Of a stretch of 22,094 bases of DNA, positions 1 to 7,694 are shown piece after piece. The notes under the pieces were generated by a model. The model was not told where the DNA came from and did not search any database. It worked only from the letters and a program-made list of their open reading frames with translations. This stretch comes from an uncultured Bacilli bacterium (GTDB lineage Bacteria; Bacillota_I; Bacilli_A; RF39; UBA660): the NCBI GenBank assembly GCA_934096105.1, contig CAKOLH010000014.1, positions 1 to 22,094 of the forward strand, given 5' to 3'. A program made the translations under genes and the position numbers. How positions within the stretch are numbered: the stretch's first letter is position 1; the number at the start of each line of letters is the position of its first letter.

Positions 1-76
1 TTGTATAGAGAATGATATTTATGATATTAATATTATAAATGAATATCTATATACTTATGCTGGTGTTATTTTATAA
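1..76 (+). CDS. 3' end of an upstream gene (partial)
   Basis: An open frame enters from the left edge (codons counted from position 2) and runs 24 residues, ending in ...YTYAGVIL before a TAA at 74-76. An intrinsic terminator begins 10 bases later, which is what one expects at a gene's 3' end. Too little is visible to name the product. The call rests on the open frame plus the terminator and could be chance in such AT-rich DNA. Confidence 0.5.
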   Translation, partial: CIENDIYDINIINEYLYTYAGVIL

Positions 77-86
77 AGATAACATT

Positions 87-112
87 GTCTCTTTTAAAGA
101 GACCTTTTTTTA
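87..112 (+). terminator. Intrinsic terminator of the upstream gene
   Basis: A perfect 7-bp stem GTCTCTT / AAGAGAC with a 3-base loop is followed by a run of seven T. It lies between the partial frame ending at 76 and the promoter at 121-129, so it separates the two transcription units. Confidence 0.85.
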
Positions 113-120
113 TACTTTTA

Positions 121-129
121 TGATATAAT
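121..129 (+). promoter_or_regulatory. Extended -10 promoter for the DIP1984-family gene
   Basis: TGA directly precedes a consensus TATAAT at 124-129, giving an extended -10. No good -35 is visible 17 bp upstream, where the terminator stem lies. The start codon is 27 bases downstream, preceded by a GGAGGT ribosome binding site at 142-147. Confidence 0.65.
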
Positions 130-155
130 TATATACGAAAACGGAGGTAATATAT

Positions 156-662
156 ATGAAAACAAATATTTCAGAATTAATGAATATAATAGCGGATGAG
201 GAAAAGAAGTTTGCCACTATAACTTCTTATATTGAGGAGAGAATTTTCAATGAAACTATTATTGAATTGGATGGAAGGGTTAATGTCATTAAAGACTATA
301 AGAAAGATTTCGAGGAGGCTATGAAGGAGCAGGAAGATATTTTGAAAAAGATATCTAAATTAAAAGCTACTTTATATGAAAAAAATAATTCATTTAAGTT
401 ATCTGATGGTAGAACTATTCAAGGTGCTATTATTGATAATACTTATTTGAGAAGATTAAAATCCTCTTATGATAATATGTTAAAATACAAGAATTCTAAA
501 AAAAGAATTACTGAGGTTAACAATTCTTATTTTGATTGTTATGAAGTTAATTATGACTCTGATGAAATAAGAAAAAAATCTAAGACATTAGAAAAACAAA
601 TACAAAGAACTGACTTTGAAATATCTAAGTTAAACTCTATTGAGTTTGAAATTTCTTTGTAA
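156..662 (+). CDS. DIP1984 (septicolysin-like) family protein
   Basis: This 168-residue cytoplasmic, mostly alpha-helical protein has no signal peptide or membrane segment. An N-terminal helical stretch (about 1-75, with E/K-rich coiled-coil character) leads to the family hallmark SDGR at 83-86, followed by AIIDNTYLRRL. The C-terminus (about 135-165: DEIRKKSKTLEKQI, then TDFEISKLNSIEFEI) matches the usual family ending, where a helix pairs with an ...LNW-T-type tail. The length is typical. The family is named after a Corynebacterium protein and an old 'septicolysin' annotation, and its biochemical function is unknown. The GGAGGT ribosome binding site 8 bases upstream fixes the start. The gene stands alone, with its own promoter and a convergent downstream neighbour. 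Confidence 0.75.
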   Translation: MKTNISELMNIIADEEKKFATITSYIEERIFNETIIELDGRVNVIKDYKKDFEEAMKEQEDILKKISKLKATLYEKNNSFKLSDGRTIQGAIIDNTYLRRLKSSYDNMLKYKNSKKRITEVNNSYFDCYEVNYDSDEIRKKSKTLEKQIQRTDFEISKLNSIEFEISL

Positions 663-698
663 TATAAGTGGTCTCCTTAAGTTATTTTAGGAGTTAAA

Positions 699-716
699 TT
701 GAAATAACTATTTCAA
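699..716. repeat. Perfect palindrome in a convergent intergenic gap
   Basis: TTGAAATA-AC-TATTTCAA is an 8+2+8 perfect inverted repeat with the shape of a dimeric repressor site. It lies in the 253-bp gap between two convergent genes, where no promoter would normally be expected. A second short palindrome, ACAATT-AA-AATTGT, sits near 820. No ORF with a ribosome binding site was seen in this gap. Confidence 0.5.
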
Positions 717-889
717 GCCATTACTATCTATTTTGAATCTTTATATCTGTATATCTTAGGTTTAGAGAAATTTAACAGTTTAAATTTATTTATTACATTT
801 TATGTTTTTATTATAGTTTACAATTAAAATTGTTTATAAAAAGTTATTTTATTTATTTTACGATATTTAGTATTTGAGATAGATAGGAA

Positions 890-917
890 AAGGAGCATCG
901 TTTAGGTGCTTCTTTTT
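890..917. terminator. Hairpin terminator at the end of the PBP gene
   Basis: AAGGAGCA / TGCTTCTT forms an 8-bp stem (one G-U on the + strand) with a 9-base loop, followed by C and five T at 912-917. The hairpin also abuts the stop codon of the penicillin-binding protein on the - strand, where the T-run is weaker and the wobble becomes an A-C mismatch. It pairs better as a + strand terminator but may serve both directions. Confidence 0.6.
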
Positions 918-2886
918 ATGTGTTTGAATTATTTTCTTCTTGGAACACGGCTTCTAAATCTTTGTAGTTTGATTCTGCTGTTGGTTCTGTTCCTTTTAGA
1001 TAGAAGAACATTTCTTTATTTTGTGTTTCATCAGTGGCTAATGTTCCTGTTATGGGGTCTATTAATACTCCAACAACATTGTTTGGAATTTCATACCAAG
1101 ATGCTTCTTTTTGTTTGAAGTATGATTCCATAGTATCTATCCAAATATTCTTGTGATGAGAGTATTCACTACTATCTATCTTGGTATTATTATCGTATCC
1201 ATTCCATACTCCTAGTACAACGTTTTTGTTATAGCCCATTATTAATAGGTCTGTATCTGTTGTACCTGATTTGATGGCATATCTATGGGTTATTTGTGGC
1301 AATAATGATATTAGAGTGGGGTAGTTATAATTTATGAAGTTTTTGTTATAGGTACTTGTTAACATTTCATTTAATATATAAGTAAGACTTGGATTTAGTA
1401 ATAGTTCTTTTTCTTCTTTATTTTCATAGAGAATATTTCCTTTAGAGTCTTCTATTTTTTTTATGAAATGCGGAGTTGTTTTATAACCTAAACTGGCAAA
1501 ACAGGAATAGGCACTAGTCATTTCGATTAGACTTATTTCACTGGTACCTAGAGCTAGTGATGGTACTTCGGATAGATTACTTGTTATACCTAGTCTTTTA
1601 GCAGTATTTATTAGGTTGTTTTCTCCGAGAAATAGATGAGTCTTTACGGCATATATGTTGTCTGAATAGGCAATAGCGGCTTCCATTGATAATGGTCCTT
1701 CAGCATATCTATCGTTATAGTTTTTTGGACTATAACTCTTACCTCCGGAGAAAGTGAAAGTGGTTTTTTCACTTGTGAATGATGATGAGGAAGTGAAACC
1801 ACTTTCTAGGGCTGAATAATATAGTAGTGGTTTCATGGTGGATCCGACTTGTCTTTTGGCTTTGGTAGCTCTATTAAACTGTGATTTACTATAATTGTTT
1901 CCGCCAATTAGGGCTAGTACTCCTCCAGTATTTGGGTCCATCATAATAGCGGCTGTTTCTACTTTGGTATCGTCATTTATATAACTATATACTGAGTCTT
2001 CAAGTGATTTTTGGGCGGTGGCATCTAAGGTGGTATATATTTTTAATCCTCCTGTTTCTATTGTGGATGCTGGTACTTCGGTAATTGTTTTTAATTCTTC
2101 AAGTACTGAATCTCTAAAGTAGTTTATACTAATATAATTAGAGTTTTCTTTTTTACCAATTATTTTTAATTCTGTATTTAGAGCTTCATTATATTCTTCT
2201 TTGGTTATTTTTTTGTTATTTAACATGAGTTTTAATACTATTTTTTGTCTTTCTTTGGATAGACTATAGTTTTTTACTGGGGAATAGTTATTGGGGGACT
2301 GTGGTATTCCAGCAAGAAGAGAGGCTTCTGCAAGAGAAAGGTCTTTGGATGATTTACCAAAATAGTATTTACTCGCTTCTTCTATTCCAAATACACCACC
2401 ATAGTTAATGGTATTTAGATAGCCTTCGAGGATTTCATCTTTGGTATAGTGAACTTCTAGTTCTACTGCTAGAAGGGCTTCATCTAGTTTTCTTTCCCAG
2501 GTTTTATCAAAGTTTAGAAAAAGATTTCTAGCGTACTGCTGTGTTATAGTGGAAGCTCCTTCACTTTTGTTACCTTTTATTATATTGGTTATGAAGGCTT
2601 TGGCTATTCTAATATAATCAAAACCAATATGTTTATAAAAATATTTATCTTCAGTACTAATTGTGGCATCAATGACATTCTTACTTATTTTATCTAGTGG
2701 TATCCATTCATCATCTGTTTGAGATACTAATTTACTTTCATTATCATATAAGTAATAAGACTGTGATTTATTTATTTCCATTTTGGGTGTTAGGAAACAA
2801 TAAATATATACACCAAGATTTCCTAGTATAAAAATTATTATTGGTATTGAAATTATTTTGATTATTTTTTTTACTTTTTTATTCAT
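916..2886 (-). CDS. Class A penicillin-binding protein (PBP1A family)
   Basis: Bifunctional peptidoglycan synthase that polymerises lipid II and cross-links the glycan strands outside the membrane. Numbering from the first in-frame ATG at 2907, a single membrane anchor (about 15-38) precedes the GT51 glycosyltransferase domain: STEDKYFYKH with catalytic E86, GASTITQQYARNLF at 117-130, and ERKLDEALLAVELE at 138-151. The transpeptidase domain carries GSTMK with nucleophile S356 and K359, SDN at 415-417, and KSGTT at 546-550. All catalytic motifs are intact, so both activities are expected. I place the start at residue 8 (2886), because GAGGGA lies just upstream of that ATG while the ATG at 2907 has no ribosome binding site. 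The protein has about 656 residues, short for the family, with no C-terminal extension. It is divergent from the ywiB-argS-rpoE operon. Confidence 0.95.
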   Translation of the reverse strand: MNKKVKKIIKIISIPIIIFILGNLGVYIYCFLTPKMEINKSQSYYLYDNESKLVSQTDDEWIPLDKISKNVIDATISTEDKYFYKHIGFDYIRIAKAFITNIIKGNKSEGASTITQQYARNLFLNFDKTWERKLDEALLAVELEVHYTKDEILEGYLNTINYGGVFGIEEASKYYFGKSSKDLSLAEASLLAGIPQSPNNYSPVKNYSLSKERQKIVLKLMLNNKKITKEEYNEALNTELKIIGKKENSNYISINYFRDSVLEELKTITEVPASTIETGGLKIYTTLDATAQKSLEDSVYSYINDDTKVETAAIMMDPNTGGVLALIGGNNYSKSQFNRATKAKRQVGSTMKPLLYYSALESGFTSSSSFTSEKTTFTFSGGKSYSPKNYNDRYAEGPLSMEAAIAYSDNIYAVKTHLFLGENNLINTAKRLGITSNLSEVPSLALGTSEISLIEMTSAYSCFASLGYKTTPHFIKKIEDSKGNILYENKEEKELLLNPSLTYILNEMLTSTYNKNFINYNYPTLISLLPQITHRYAIKSGTTDTDLLIMGYNKNVVLGVWNGYDNNTKIDSSEYSHHKNIWIDTMESYFKQKEASWYEIPNNVVGVLIDPITGTLATDETQNKEMFFYLKGTEPTAESNYKDLEAVFQEENNSNT

Positions 2887-2952
2887 AATATCCCTCATTT
2901 TAAGCATTTTACTTTTGCATTTATTATTATGTTAAAAATTTATTAAAATATG

Positions 2953-2981
2953 TTGTATTTTTTTTAAAGATATGGTAATAT
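2953..2981 (+). promoter_or_regulatory. Promoter of the ywiB-like/argS/rpoE operon
   Basis: TTGTAT at 2953-2958, a 17-bp spacer, then TAATAT at 2976-2981, extended by TGG. Transcription would begin near 2988, only about three bases before the first ATG at 2991. This bears on the start of the next gene. Confidence 0.65.
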
Positions 2982-2990
2982 TACACTTGA

Positions 2991-3374
2991 ATGTTTGGGA
3001 GTGATATTATTCGTATTAAAGTTAAGGGCTATTTGAGAAATATTACTGATAATGAAATATTTGAATTTGAAGAAAAGGGTATTAAAAATAAAGATAAAAT
3101 TACTTTTAATAATAATGATATTAAGTATTCTATTAAATGTAATGATAATGAAATTATGATGATAAGAGATGGTAATGATTTTGTTAATACTTTTATTTTT
3201 AATAATAATAATAGTAAAAGTAACTATTTACTTAAAGAAAATGGTTATGATATGGATATGGAAGTTAATGTTAGTAATATGGAATCTAATGATAAATTAA
3301 TATATATTGAATATGAAATTGTTAGTACTTCTTGTAAGTATGAACTTAGAATAGAAATGAGTGAGATGTTATGA
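2991..3374 (+). CDS. YwiB-like DUF1934 beta-barrel protein
   Basis: A 127-residue protein made of alternating beta strands (IRIKVKGYL near the N-terminus, IKYSIKC, NEIMMIRDG, LIYIEYEIV, CKYELRIEM). This fits the small DUF1934/YwiB calycin-like barrel family commonly found next to argS in Bacilli; its role is unknown. It is first in an operon and overlaps argS by four bases (ATGA), so the two are probably translationally coupled. The start is uncertain. The ATG at 2991 has no ribosome binding site and sits almost on the predicted transcription start. A GGGAG at 2997-3001 is correctly spaced for an ATT codon at 3009, which would begin the protein at RIKVKG. Family assignment rests on length, strand pattern and context. 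Confidence 0.75.
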   Translation: MFGSDIIRIKVKGYLRNITDNEIFEFEEKGIKNKDKITFNNNDIKYSIKCNDNEIMMIRDGNDFVNTFIFNNNNSKSNYLLKENGYDMDMEVNVSNMESNDKLIYIEYEIVSTSCKYELRIEMSEML

Positions 3375-4978
3375 GTATAAAAAATAAATTACAGAGTATT
3401 ATTAAAAATAGTCTTCCTATGGATTTAGATATTAATAAGATAGTTATTGATATTCCTAAAGACAAGAAAAATGGTGATTATTCTACTAATGTGGCTTTTT
3501 TACTTACTAAAGAACTTAAAAAGAGTCCAATGTTAGTTGCAGAAGATATTGCTAATAATATTAAAGATGAAATGATTGAAAAAGTAGAGATTGCTAATCC
3601 TGGATTTATTAATATATTTTTATCTAAGAAGTTTTTACTTGATAATATTAATAAGATATTAGAGGAAGGTAAAGATTATGGTAGAAATAATTCTGGTAAT
3701 AATGAGAAGATAAATATTGAATATGTGTCTGCTAATCCTACTGGTACTTTACATATTGGTCATGGTAGAGGTGCTGTATATGGTGATAATCTATCTAAAT
3801 TAATGTCTTTCTGTGGATATGATGTTACTAGAGAATATTATATTAATGATGCTGGTAATCAGATGTATAATCTTGGTGTATCTATTAAAGAGAGATACAA
3901 AGAGAGATGCGGACTTGAATGGGAACTTCCTGAGAATGGTTATCATGGTAAAGAGATTATTCAATTAGCGGAATCTTTGTATGATACTTATGGTGATAGT
4001 AAATTAGATGAAGATATATCTTTCTTTAAAAAGGCTGGACTTGATATTTTACTTGAAGGTATTAAGAAAGATTTAGATAAGTTTAGAGTTAATTTTGATG
4101 TGTTTACTAGTGAACAATCTTTATATGATAGGGGACTTGTTGAAAATACTTTGAATAAACTTAAAGATAGTGGTAAATGCTATATTAGTGAGGATGCTTT
4201 ATGGCTTAGAACTACTGATTTATATGATGAAAAAGATAGAGTACTTATTAAGAGCGATGGTAATTATACTTATTTACTTCCTGATATTGCTTATCATAGT
4301 GATAAACTAAATAGAGGTTTTGATAGACTTATTGATGTACTTGGTTCTGATCATCATGGTTATATTAATAGATTAAGATCTTCTTTAGAGATGGTTGGAT
4401 ATGATTCTAGTAAACTTGAAATTAAGATACTTCAAATGGTAAGATTACTTAGAAATGGTGAAGAGGTTAAACTTAGTAAGAGAACTGGTAAGACTATTAC
4501 TCTTAATGAGCTACTTGAGGATGTTGGAGTTAATGCTGCAAGATATTTCTTTGCTTCAAAAAGCTTAGATACTCAAATGGACTTTGATCTTGATTTAGCA
4601 GTTAAGAATAGTAATGAAAATCCTATTTACTATATTGAGTATGCTAATGCGAGAATTAGTTCTATTCTTAAAAATAAAGAAGTAGAAAAGATTGATAATT
4701 ATAGTACTATGAATAATGAGACTGCATATACTATTTTGAATAAACTTATTGAGTTTGAAGATATACTTATTAATGCTGCATCAAGAGAATTACCACATAT
4801 GGTGGCTAATTACTTGTATGAACTTGCTAGTTTGTTTCATAGTTATTATTCTAAAGAAAAGATTGTTACGGAAGATATAGAGTATACTAAAGAGAGACTA
4901 GCATTTATTAAGGCAATTAAGATTGTTATGAATAATGCTGCAAATATATTAGGTTTAATACTTAGAGAGGAAATGTAG
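3371..4978 (+). CDS. argS: Arginyl-tRNA synthetase
   Basis: Class I synthetase that charges tRNA-Arg in the cytoplasm. At 535 residues it is close to the usual bacterial length. The N-terminal ArgRS additional domain (about 1-90, ending in NPGFINIFLS) is followed by the catalytic core with SANPTGTLHIGHGRGA (HIGH at 128-131), GSDHHGY at 326-331, and VKLSKRTGK (the degenerate KMSKS-type loop, 367-371) typical of this enzyme. The DALR anticodon-binding domain runs from about 417 (NPIYYIEYANARIS) to the end (NNAANILGLILREEM). The start overlaps the preceding stop codon in ATGA. rpoE follows after 13 bases, so it is cotranscribed with ywiB-like and rpoE. Nothing is missing or truncated. Confidence 0.97.
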   Translation: MSIKNKLQSIIKNSLPMDLDINKIVIDIPKDKKNGDYSTNVAFLLTKELKKSPMLVAEDIANNIKDEMIEKVEIANPGFINIFLSKKFLLDNINKILEEGKDYGRNNSGNNEKINIEYVSANPTGTLHIGHGRGAVYGDNLSKLMSFCGYDVTREYYINDAGNQMYNLGVSIKERYKERCGLEWELPENGYHGKEIIQLAESLYDTYGDSKLDEDISFFKKAGLDILLEGIKKDLDKFRVNFDVFTSEQSLYDRGLVENTLNKLKDSGKCYISEDALWLRTTDLYDEKDRVLIKSDGNYTYLLPDIAYHSDKLNRGFDRLIDVLGSDHHGYINRLRSSLEMVGYDSSKLEIKILQMVRLLRNGEEVKLSKRTGKTITLNELLEDVGVNAARYFFASKSLDTQMDFDLDLAVKNSNENPIYYIEYANARISSILKNKEVEKIDNYSTMNNETAYTILNKLIEFEDILINAASRELPHMVANYLYELASLFHSYYSKEKIVTEDIEYTKERLAFIKAIKIVMNNAANILGLILREEM

Positions 4979-4991
4979 GAGGATTAATATT

Positions 4992-5444
4992 ATGTTAAGT
5001 GAAATGAGTAAAGAACAATTAGAACTTCTTTCTTATACTAAAATTGCAGAAATGTATTTGAAGGAAAATAAGAAGACTATGAATACTGCTGATTTGTTTA
5101 GAGAGGTATGTAAATTATTAGATTTGGATGAGAGAGAATATGAGGATAAGATAGCAGATTTCTTTGAATCTTTGACTACTTCTAAAGAATTTATATTACT
5201 TAATGATGGTAATTGGGATTTAAGAGCTAATCATAGTGTTAAAATTGATATGGGTGATATTTATGATGAGTCTGATTCTGATGATGAGATTACTGAAGAT
5301 GAAGAAGATGATATTGAAATGAGTGAAGAAGATAACTACGAAGATGATAGCTATGATAAAGATATTGATGATGATGACTTGGTAGATGATGATTATAGTG
5401 ATTTATCAATAGTAGATGAAGATGAACTAGATAGTGAAAACTAG
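4992..5444 (+). CDS. rpoE: DNA-directed RNA polymerase delta subunit
   Basis: RNA polymerase accessory subunit of Firmicutes that promotes transcript release and polymerase recycling and sharpens promoter selection. The 150-residue protein has the two expected parts: a folded HARE-HTH winged-helix domain (about 3-80, with LSYTKIAEMYLKENKKTMNT and a closing GNWDLRAN), and an unstructured, almost wholly D/E tail from about 88 to the end. The start is supported by AGGAGG nine bases upstream of the ATG at 4992; a second ATG four codons later is less well placed. It is the last gene of the ywiB-like/argS/rpoE operon. Its last codons form one arm of the operon terminator. Confidence 0.93.
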   Translation: MLSEMSKEQLELLSYTKIAEMYLKENKKTMNTADLFREVCKLLDLDEREYEDKIADFFESLTTSKEFILLNDGNWDLRANHSVKIDMGDIYDESDSDDEITEDEEDDIEMSEEDNYEDDSYDKDIDDDDLVDDDYSDLSIVDEDELDSEN

Positions 5445-5453
5445 TTCTTTTTT
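5424..5453 (+). terminator. Terminator overlapping the rpoE stop codon
   Basis: GAACTAG at 5424-5430 and CTAGTTC at 5441-5447 form a perfect 7-bp stem with a 10-base loop, followed by six T. The TAG stop of rpoE at 5442-5444 lies inside the 3' arm, so coding sequence and terminator share bases. Confidence 0.88.
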
Positions 5454-5505
5454 ATTAAAAAAATTATGTATTAAATTAATTTTGGTATATGGAGATGGCT
5501 TTTAT

Positions 5506-5595
5506 ATGATAGATTTTATTTTAAGACTTAGAATAAGGCTTAAAATAACAGTGAGAGACTTACATAGTAAGGCTCAAACTGAATATAAAGAATAA
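5506..5595 (+). CDS. Possible 29-residue small ORF
   Basis: An ATG preceded by GGAGATGG (5491-5498) opens 29 codons ending in TAA at 5593-5595, just upstream of the two acyl-CoA dehydratase-related genes. The product starts MIDFILRLRIRLKITVRDL and could form a short basic amphipathic helix. It resembles no family I know. It could be a leader peptide or chance; only the ribosome binding site and position support it. Confidence 0.3.
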   Translation: MIDFILRLRIRLKITVRDLHSKAQTEYKE

Positions 5596-5637
5596 AATAT
5601 ATTGTTAATACATAGAATTATGTGGAGGAATAATTCT

Positions 5638-6558
5638 ATGAAGAAGAAGATTAAGGTAGGTATACCTAGAGCATTTTTGTATTATAGATATTATATACTA
5701 TGGAAGAATTTTTTTGAAATAATAGGATGTAATATAGTACTTAGTCCTAATACTGATAGTGATATTATTAAAGTTGGAAGTAGTTTATCAGTAGATGAAT
5801 CTTGTCTTCCTAGTAAGATATATTTAAGTCATATTAGTTATTTAAGTGATAAGTGTGATTATATACTAGTACCTAGAATATATAGTTATGGTATAAAGAA
5901 AAGAGTATGTGTTAAGTTTAATGGTATTTATGATGTTGTTAATAATTTATTTTCTAATACTAAGATATTAGATTATAATATAGATAATTTAAAATTTAGA
6001 TATGAATTATTTGGCTTTATTAAGATGGGATTAAGATTAAATAAAAATGTATTTAGAATTATTTATGCTTATATTATTGGTAAGATAAGACAATATAAAT
6101 ATGATAAAACTCTTATATTAAAACAAAATAAGATAATGAGAAGTAATAAATTAAAGATACTTATTGTATCTCATCCTTATATTGTTTATGATAAGTATTT
6201 ATCTAGTAATATTATTAATTATTTAAAAAAAGAAGATATTGATATATTGTATTCTGATAGAATGAATAGAAGAGAAGCTATTTATTATGCTGAAGAAGAA
6301 TCTAATACTTTATATTTTTTATATTCTAAAGAGAATATTGGTAGTGCTTTTTATTATAAAGATGTAGTAGATGGTATTATATTTTTATCAGCATTTCCAT
6401 GTAGTACAGATAGTTTGGTTAATGAACTGGCTATTAGAAAACTTAAGAATATACCATGTATTAATATTATATTAGATGATAGTACTTCTACTTCGGGATT
6501 ATATACTAGATTAGAGAGTTTTGTTGATATTATAAAGGTAAGGCATGATAATGGGTAA
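5638..6558 (+). CDS. Acyl-CoA dehydratase activase-related protein, DUF2229 half
   Basis: A 306-residue cytoplasmic protein. KVGIPRAFLYYRYYILWKNF at the N-terminus, VDESCLPSKIYLSH (C56), FPCSTDSLVNEL (C255) and DDSTSTSGLYTRLESFVD near the end are the signature blocks of the DUF2229/COG3580 family. That family forms part of large proteins related to the ATP-dependent activator of 2-hydroxyacyl-CoA dehydratase and is thought to bind an iron-sulfur cluster. The cysteines that would hold a cluster are partly present. The start at 5638 is chosen because GGAGG lies just upstream; a TTG at 5602 in frame has none. It overlaps the next gene by 14 bases, so the two halves are probably made together. 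No ATPase or catalytic dehydratase subunit is in the window, and the substrate is unknown. Confidence 0.75.
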   Translation: MKKKIKVGIPRAFLYYRYYILWKNFFEIIGCNIVLSPNTDSDIIKVGSSLSVDESCLPSKIYLSHISYLSDKCDYILVPRIYSYGIKKRVCVKFNGIYDVVNNLFSNTKILDYNIDNLKFRYELFGFIKMGLRLNKNVFRIIYAYIIGKIRQYKYDKTLILKQNKIMRSNKLKILIVSHPYIVYDKYLSSNIINYLKKEDIDILYSDRMNRREAIYYAEEESNTLYFLYSKENIGSAFYYKDVVDGIIFLSAFPCSTDSLVNELAIRKLKNIPCINIILDDSTSTSGLYTRLESFVDIIKVRHDNG

Positions 6559-7606
6559 GGTTATATCATTCCCACATTTGGGTAATTATTATATAGTATT
6601 TAATTATTTTCTTAGTAGAGCATTAAAATGTACGGTAATTATTCCTCCTAAAAGTACTAGAAAGACTATAGAACTTGGTAGTAAATATTCTCCTGATTTT
6701 GTATGTGTACCTTTTAAATATAATTTAGGTAACTATATTGAAGCACTTGATATGGGAGCTAATGTTCTTGTTCAGGGTGGTGGTGGTTGTAGATATGGTT
6801 ATTATGGTGAGTTACAAGAAAAGATACTTAGAGATTTAGGTTATGATTTTGAGTTTTATAATTTAATTTATGATAATCATATTTCTCTTAAAAAAGGATA
6901 TAAATTTTGTAAAAAGATGAATAGAAAGTGTAATATATTTAGTCTTATGTATTATCTTATTAATAGTTTATTTATGATTATATTTATTGATAAGATAGAA
7001 AAATATATTAGACTTAATATGGGATTTGAAGTGATAAAAGGGAATTTTGAAAGGGTAGAAAAGGAATATTTAGATAGTTTTAAGAATAATGGAATTATTA
7101 AGAATATTATTATGTATTTTAGATATAGAAAGAAGTTTAGAAATATTAAGATTAATAAACCTAATAAACATCTTAGGGTTAGAATAGTAGGTGAACTATT
7201 TTCTCTTATTGATTATAATACTTCATTTAATATTGAAAGAAAATTAATTAAGATAGGAGTAGAGGTATATAGGGATACTGATCTTACTTATTTACTTATT
7301 ACGAAAAGATTTATTCTTGGAAGAATGATTAGAAGGGGTAAGAAATATCTTAAATATCATTTAGGGGCTGATGGGACTGCAAGTATCGTTAGAAGTATTA
7401 ACTCTACTTATATGAATGGCATCTTACACTTAAAGAGTTTCGGTTGTACTCCTGAAATATCAGCGATGAGTATTTTACCTAAGATATCTAATGAATATAA
7501 AATACCTATATTATATTTTAGCTTTGATTCTGAAGATAATGAAGTGGGAGTAGATACAAGATTAGAGGCTTTTTATGATATGATTAAAAGAAGAAATAAT
7601 GGTTAG
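6545..7606 (+). CDS. Acyl-CoA dehydratase activase-related protein, COG3581-type half
   Basis: A 353-residue partner of the preceding gene. ISFPHLGNYYIVF at the N-terminus, VCVPFKYNLGNYIEAL (C54), GGGGCRYGYYGELQ (C82), FGCTPEISAMSILPKI (C301) and a terminal VDTRLEAFYDMI are the conserved blocks of the COG3581 half of the 2-hydroxyglutaryl-CoA dehydratase activase-related family. In most Firmicutes that I recall, this half and the DUF2229 half are fused behind an ATPase domain; here both are separate genes. The middle (about 110-250) is unusually K/N/I-rich and poorly conserved, with one hydrophobic stretch near 135-155. Start codons at 6545 and 6551 are both possible; each has a weak AAGG-type site. 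A terminator covers the last codons. The substrate is unknown. Confidence 0.75.
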   Translation: MIMGKVISFPHLGNYYIVFNYFLSRALKCTVIIPPKSTRKTIELGSKYSPDFVCVPFKYNLGNYIEALDMGANVLVQGGGGCRYGYYGELQEKILRDLGYDFEFYNLIYDNHISLKKGYKFCKKMNRKCNIFSLMYYLINSLFMIIFIDKIEKYIRLNMGFEVIKGNFERVEKEYLDSFKNNGIIKNIIMYFRYRKKFRNIKINKPNKHLRVRIVGELFSLIDYNTSFNIERKLIKIGVEVYRDTDLTYLLITKRFILGRMIRRGKKYLKYHLGADGTASIVRSINSTYMNGILHLKSFGCTPEISAMSILPKISNEYKIPILYFSFDSEDNEVGVDTRLEAFYDMIKRRNNG

Positions 7607-7620
7607 TTTCTTCTTTTTTA
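7588..7620 (+). terminator. Terminator over the stop of the COG3581-type gene
   Basis: AAGAAGAAA / TTTCTTCTT gives a perfect stem of at least nine pairs around the loop TAATGGTTAG, which holds the TAG stop codon (7604-7606). It runs into seven T. It ends the two-gene transcript ahead of the next promoter. Confidence 0.85.
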
Positions 7621-7642
7621 ATATAAATTTTTATAAAATTAT

Positions 7643-7670
7643 TTGTATCTTAAAAAATATATGGTATAAT
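7643..7670 (+). promoter_or_regulatory. Promoter of the YhhQ-like pair/regulator operon
   Basis: TTGTAT at 7643-7648, a 16-bp spacer, then consensus TATAAT at 7665-7670 extended by TGG. The first ATG is at 7695, with an AGAAGGTG ribosome binding site in between. No operator-like palindrome was seen here, although the third gene of the operon is a repressor-type protein. Confidence 0.75.
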
Positions 7671-7694
7671 GTTATTGAATAAGAAGGTGTTTAT

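Noticed and set aside
906..1118. + strand frame of 70 codons
   Set aside because: It lies wholly antisense to the penicillin-binding protein, has no ribosome binding site, and its product is a low-complexity hydrophobic translation typical of shadow frames.
2887..2907. Upstream start for the penicillin-binding protein at 2907
   Set aside because: No ribosome binding site precedes it, whereas GAGGGA is properly placed for the ATG at 2886. The added seven residues are not conserved-looking.
5602..5637. TTG start extending the DUF2229 gene upstream
   Set aside because: The extension would translate the GGAGG ribosome binding site of the ATG at 5638, and the family begins with the KVGIPRA block right after that ATG.
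6540..6560. Frameshift splitting one fused activase-related gene
   Set aside because: Each half has its own family N-terminus and C-terminus (both end in a TRLE-F-D-I/M block), so these are two genes that overlap, not a broken fusion.
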